Assembly (NCBI GenBank): GCA_031259935.1
Contig: JAIRKV010000232.1
Coordinates: 1-7,572, forward strand
DNA length: 7,572 bases
Direction of reading: 5' to 3'
Origin: Prevotellaceae bacterium
Lineage (GTDB): Bacteria > Bacteroidota > Bacteroidia > Bacteroidales > UBA932
The number at the start of each line of letters is the position of its first letter. Within the stretch, counting starts at the first letter, position 1. A program made the translations under genes and the position numbers. This document shows positions 5,003 to 7,572 of this stretch, piece after piece. A model generated the notes under the pieces. The model was not told where the DNA came from. It made no database searches and saw only the letters and a program-made list of their open reading frames with translations.

Positions 5003-6289
5003 TTATTCTTCAAGCCATTTTTTAAGCGTTTCAATTGCTTCGTTTTTCATTGCTTCGGGTAATGTTGAAATTCGTGAGCGATGGCTGCCGCCGGGCTGAA
5101 TGAAAACTTTAATGTTGCGCTTTTCCTTTAGCCATGTTACTCCGTAGGCTGTCCACGGATCAACTTCGCCGTAAATGAACATTATTTTGGGGTCGCATGT
5201 TTCTAAAAAGTTCACGATTTTTTTACTGAGATTTTCATCAAAATTTATTGAATCTGCGTCTGCCAGAAATACTCTTTTCAAATATCCTTTACCGGTTTTA
5301 ATTTTCAAATACCGTTTGAAAGGTTCTGTGTTGTATCCGTAATATCCCAACTCGCGAGCTGCCTGAACAAAAAACGGTGTGTTGCCGTCTTTTGCAAAAT
5401 ACGATGGGCGGTTTATTGACATGCAATATTTGAATATATCATCATCGGAGGCATCGGTTGCGGGGATTTTTTCCACATCGTTGCCCCATTGCCAGAATGC
5501 GAATGAATATTCGAGTACCCAATAATCGTAAACTTCGTCGAGCGGGATGTTGAATTCATATTTTTTTTCGGCACAGAACTTTTCAAAGGCGGGCATAAGT
5601 TTTTCACGCCGTTTTAACACTTCTGTCTGAAAGTTTTCGATTTTTTTGCGATTTTCGGCGGTTGATACGTTTCGTAAAAACGTTTCGTGCCTGCCATCTT
5701 CGATTCCGTAGCATAATGGAGCAACGTAAGGTACGGAAATATCGACATCATCGGGAAAAAATGTTCTGAAAATAAGCGCCGTCTGCCCGCCTTTGCTTAT
5801 GCCTGTGCTTATCCATTTTTTTGGATATATGGGTTTAAATGCGGCAACGACTGCATGTAAATCGAAGGCTGAATTTTCGGCAGTAAGATATTGCCAGTCC
5901 CGCTGTTCGGGCGTCGATTCCAAAAAATAGCGGTGTTCTACAAAAATCATATTTGTATTGAAAAAGCGTGAAATTTCTTCACGATATTTCGGATTCAGCG
6001 CCGGTTTTCCGCCGTAGCCTTCGGTAATAATGACAGTCGGGCGGTCGAAACCTGCATGAAAGACAACAACACGTTGCTGAAAAACGCCGACAGAATCGTT
6101 TCCGTGGTCGATTTTTTGTGTGAAAAATGTCAGGTATTTTTCTTGAAATTCATCGGATTCCAACTTTTCTATTTTTGTGATTTCAGCGATTTCCGATAAT
6201 TTTCTGTAAATATCGCTTTGTGCAAAAATGCCGGTATTTATTGCAGACATGCAAATAAATACAATAAAATACAATCTTGTTTTTTTCAT
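5003..6289 (-). CDS. Secreted S37/S28-type serine peptidase
   Basis: This is a 428-aa protein with an N-terminal signal peptide (MKKTR, then a hydrophobic stretch to about residue 22; likely cleavage around A23-Q24). The start is ATG and no Cys lipobox is seen, so a soluble exported (periplasmic or extracellular) enzyme is expected. The mature part is an alpha/beta hydrolase of the prolyl tripeptidyl/S28-S37 type: FFTQKIDHGNDSVGVFQQR (55-73), the GYGG region (91-94), nucleophile elbow GISKGG with Ser165, acid in GEVDPW (Asp377), and His403 in GGSHRSR. The triad order Ser-Asp-His and spacing fit the fold. Such enzymes release short peptides from protein N-termini, often after proline; the exact cleavage preference cannot be told here. 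It follows the DUF4922 gene by 16 bp on the same strand, probably in one transcript. Confidence 0.85.
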   Translation of the reverse strand: MKKTRLYFIVFICMSAINTGIFAQSDIYRKLSEIAEITKIEKLESDEFQEKYLTFFTQKIDHGNDSVGVFQQRVVVFHAGFDRPTVIITEGYGGKPALNPKYREEISRFFNTNMIFVEHRYFLESTPEQRDWQYLTAENSAFDLHAVVAAFKPIYPKKWISTGISKGGQTALIFRTFFPDDVDISVPYVAPLCYGIEDGRHETFLRNVSTAENRKKIENFQTEVLKRREKLMPAFEKFCAEKKYEFNIPLDEVYDYWVLEYSFAFWQWGNDVEKIPATDASDDDIFKYCMSINRPSYFAKDGNTPFFVQAARELGYYGYNTEPFKRYLKIKTGKGYLKRVFLADADSINFDENLSKKIVNFLETCDPKIMFIYGEVDPWTAYGVTWLKEKRNIKVFIQPGGSHRSRISTLPEAMKNEAIETLKKWLEE

Positions 6290-6305
6290 TTTTATTAATT
6301 TTATG

Positions 6306-7292
6306 TTACTTAATTTTGTTTATTTCGTAAATTATTTTTTCAAAATCGGTTTTATTTATTGTAAGTTGATTGAAAATATCAATAATATTTTCTGCTGTTA
6401 TTTTCTCAAAATCTTCGATTCGCGGCATTATAAAAACTCCGCCGAAATCAACAGATGCAGGACTTGTCAAAAGTTGATTTTTGCCCTGCTCGAAGAATTG
6501 TGCGGGACGATGTTTGATTCGCGGAAAAATATGCACAGTCCACGAATCTTTGTCGGCGTAGCAAAGAATGTTCATCATGGGTTCGGCTTCGTGCGGCTGC
6601 AATGTCGAAAGCATACCGTATATTTTTGCAAACGCTTCGAGCAAATCGCTTTTACTGTTCGATTGCAGGCTTATCATTCGACGCAGATAATCGGCGGCAA
6701 AACTTATTTCAACGCTTTTGTATTTCACGGTTTGCAGGCGATTTTTCATTTCGGCAAATTCTTTTTCAACAGGCAAAAATCCTTTACTGCCTGCTTGAAA
6801 ATGCAGATGGTCTGGCGCCGAAGCGCCGCATTTCGGACCGTTATAAAAAACAGTGTAATCGGTCAAAATGGCAGATATATCGAGCATTGTTCCCATGTTT
6901 TGGGCAATCGACTGGTTAGTATGTTGCAGTTGCGAAACTGTTAAATGTTTTGGAAAAACCGGGAAAGGATTTACCAGAATAAGAAAATCGACGCATACGG
7001 GAATACCCTGCTGTTCGGGCGGAAGATTTTGCGGGCAGAGAAAGCATTTGCGCTCGCTTATCGACTTTGCATCAACCTTTGCCGCCGACGAACGAATGCG
7101 TTCGGGATTGAACTGAACAACAAAACACATTCCGCAGATATGCAGCCGGCGGGTAAGCGTTTTTTCCAGTCCTTTGTAGTTGTCGGCGGCAAGTTGCCAC
7201 GACGATGTTTGCTGCCTGAAAAGATGCTCGGTTAAAAATGAGATGTTATCGGTCGAGTCGGGAATGTAAAAATATTTTTCGGTTAAATCCAT
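6306..7292 (-). CDS. DUF4922 family, HIT/GalT-like nucleotidyltransferase or phosphorylase homologue
   Basis: The 328-aa protein has no signal peptide and is presumed cytoplasmic. GPKCGASAPDHLHFQAG (152-168) carries the H-x-H-x-Q active-site motif (H162, H164, Q166) of the HIT superfamily branch containing galactose-1-phosphate uridylyltransferase, ATP adenylyltransferase and GDP-hexose phosphorylases. Two CxxC pairs are present: C53/C56 (CGMC) and C83/C86 (CFLC). With H116 in NPFPVFPKHL, the second pair recalls the zinc site of GalT. A further block, WTVHIFPRIKHRP (251-263), resembles the second conserved half of phosphorylase-type members. The pattern matches what I know as DUF4922, common in Bacteroidota; substrate and reaction are unknown, and nucleotide-sugar or dinucleotide cleavage is only inferred. 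It starts at ATG (7290-7292) in AT-rich sequence without a Shine-Dalgarno site and is followed after 16 bp by the peptidase gene. Confidence 0.85.
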   Translation of the reverse strand: MDLTEKYFYIPDSTDNISFLTEHLFRQQTSSWQLAADNYKGLEKTLTRRLHICGMCFVVQFNPERIRSSAAKVDAKSISERKCFLCPQNLPPEQQGIPVCVDFLILVNPFPVFPKHLTVSQLQHTNQSIAQNMGTMLDISAILTDYTVFYNGPKCGASAPDHLHFQAGSKGFLPVEKEFAEMKNRLQTVKYKSVEISFAADYLRRMISLQSNSKSDLLEAFAKIYGMLSTLQPHEAEPMMNILCYADKDSWTVHIFPRIKHRPAQFFEQGKNQLLTSPASVDFGGVFIMPRIEDFEKITAENIIDIFNQLTINKTDFEKIIYEINKIK

Positions 7293-7481
7293 TTTAATTT
7301 TTTAATTGTTAACTGTATTCTGTTTTTTTCCACGATTTTTTTTCGGAACCGGCAAAGCAGGTCTTCGAGGCTACGGCGAAGCCTTTCGCCGTTCGGCTCA
7401 ACGTTTTTCGCTTCGGTGCGGAATTTATTTGTTATTTTATTTACTGTTTTTTCCATTAATCATTAATTTTGTTGTCTGCTC
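7293..7481. other. Spacer upstream of the DUF4922 gene
   Basis: This 189-bp stretch has no supported gene. The 40 bp next to DUF4922 are T-rich on plus (A-rich leader on minus). The middle (about 7345-7425) is GC-richer and holds the hairpin at 7373-7392. No clean TAnnTTTG promoter was found on the minus strand, so DUF4922 may be transcribed from the gene upstream or from a divergent promoter. Confidence 0.4.
7373..7392. terminator. Strong GC-rich hairpin, terminator or intergenic repeat
   Basis: ACGGCGAA (7373-7380), loop GCCT and TTCGCCGT (7385-7392) form a perfect 8-bp stem, extended outward imperfectly by GAG (7367-7369) with CTC (7397-7399). It lies between the end of the upstream membrane-protein gene and DUF4922. 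No T-run follows immediately on either strand, though TTTTT occurs at about 7402 on plus. It may be a stabilising or terminating hairpin, or a palindromic dispersed repeat. Confidence 0.45.
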
Positions 7482-7571
7482 TTATTCCTTATCTTCCAGT
7501 TCGTCGTTGAAAATAGAGTAGTAACCCATAGAGCCAGCCCATATCAGTCCGCAAATTGCAGTAAATATTAT
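7482..7571 (-). CDS. C-terminal fragment of an unidentified membrane protein
   Basis: A minus-strand frame enters from the window edge and ends at TAA (7482-7484), giving 29 residues: IIFTAICGLIWAGSMGYY, then SIFNDELEDKE. The first 18 are hydrophobic like a transmembrane helix and the last 11 form an acidic polar tail, as expected for the end of an inner-membrane protein. The codon texture matches the neighbouring genes. The fragment is too short to assign a family. It would be the next gene upstream of DUF4922 on the same strand, 189 bp away. Confidence 0.6.
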   Translation of the reverse strand: MIFTAICGLIWAGSMGYYSIFNDELEDKE

Positions 7572-7572
7572 T

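Noticed and set aside
6228..6944. Plus-strand 238-aa ORF antisense to the DUF4922 gene
   Set aside because: Long only because it mirrors a conserved minus-strand gene whose HIT motif and codon pattern are clear; the plus product shows no motif.

Overview
The window looks like chromosomal DNA from a Bacteroidota (Bacteroidetes) bacterium. It is AT-rich. The genes lack Shine-Dalgarno sites, and one upstream region carries a TTTG / TAnnTTTG promoter of the Bacteroidota primary-sigma type. The protein families present (fused ThrA, MetX, a lipid-free secreted S37/S28-type peptidase ending its signal in 'FAQ', and DUF4922) fit that phylum. I cannot place it to genus. Every confidently called gene lies on the minus strand.

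Layout, left to right. Positions 1-259 are non-coding, with a 14-bp perfect palindrome and an 8-bp-stem hairpin. Positions 361-644 hold a tandem array of a 21-bp unit: 13 full copies with no indels, then a partial 14th. Positions 728-910 are a short spacer. Positions 911-3346 (minus) encode bifunctional aspartate kinase / homoserine dehydrogenase (thrA). It overlaps the 3' end of metX (3334-4368, minus; homoserine O-acetyltransferase) by 13 bp. Upstream of metX is a leader of about 245 nt with a Met/Cys-containing small ORF and two adjacent palindromes, preceded by a good Bacteroidota promoter at 4621-4650. Positions 4651-5002 are a mosaic non-coding spacer with GC-rich repeat-like pieces. Then come a secreted serine peptidase (5003-6289, minus) and, 16 bp upstream of it, a DUF4922 HIT-like nucleotidyltransferase/phosphorylase homologue (6306-7292, minus). 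Positions 7293-7481 are a spacer with a strong GC-rich hairpin, and 7482-7571 is the C-terminal end of a membrane protein running off the window.

How the genes work together. metX and thrA form a translationally overlapping pair. ThrA makes aspartyl-phosphate and later reduces aspartate semialdehyde to homoserine; MetX acylates homoserine, committing it to methionine. The missing middle step (aspartate semialdehyde dehydrogenase) and the sulfhydrylase are not in the window. DUF4922 and the peptidase look co-transcribed, but no shared pathway is evident.

The most unusual element is the 21-bp array. On the plus-strand transcript each unit can fold as a 7-bp stem (with two G-U pairs), a 5-nt loop and a 2-nt spacer, which add up to exactly 21. 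All observed variation between units falls in the loop, in the spacer, or at a G-U pair that becomes A-U. The array also reads as open frames on both strands (a basic heptapeptide on minus, a hydrophobic one on plus), but neither frame has an ATG start, and on the minus strand every difference between units changes the amino acid.
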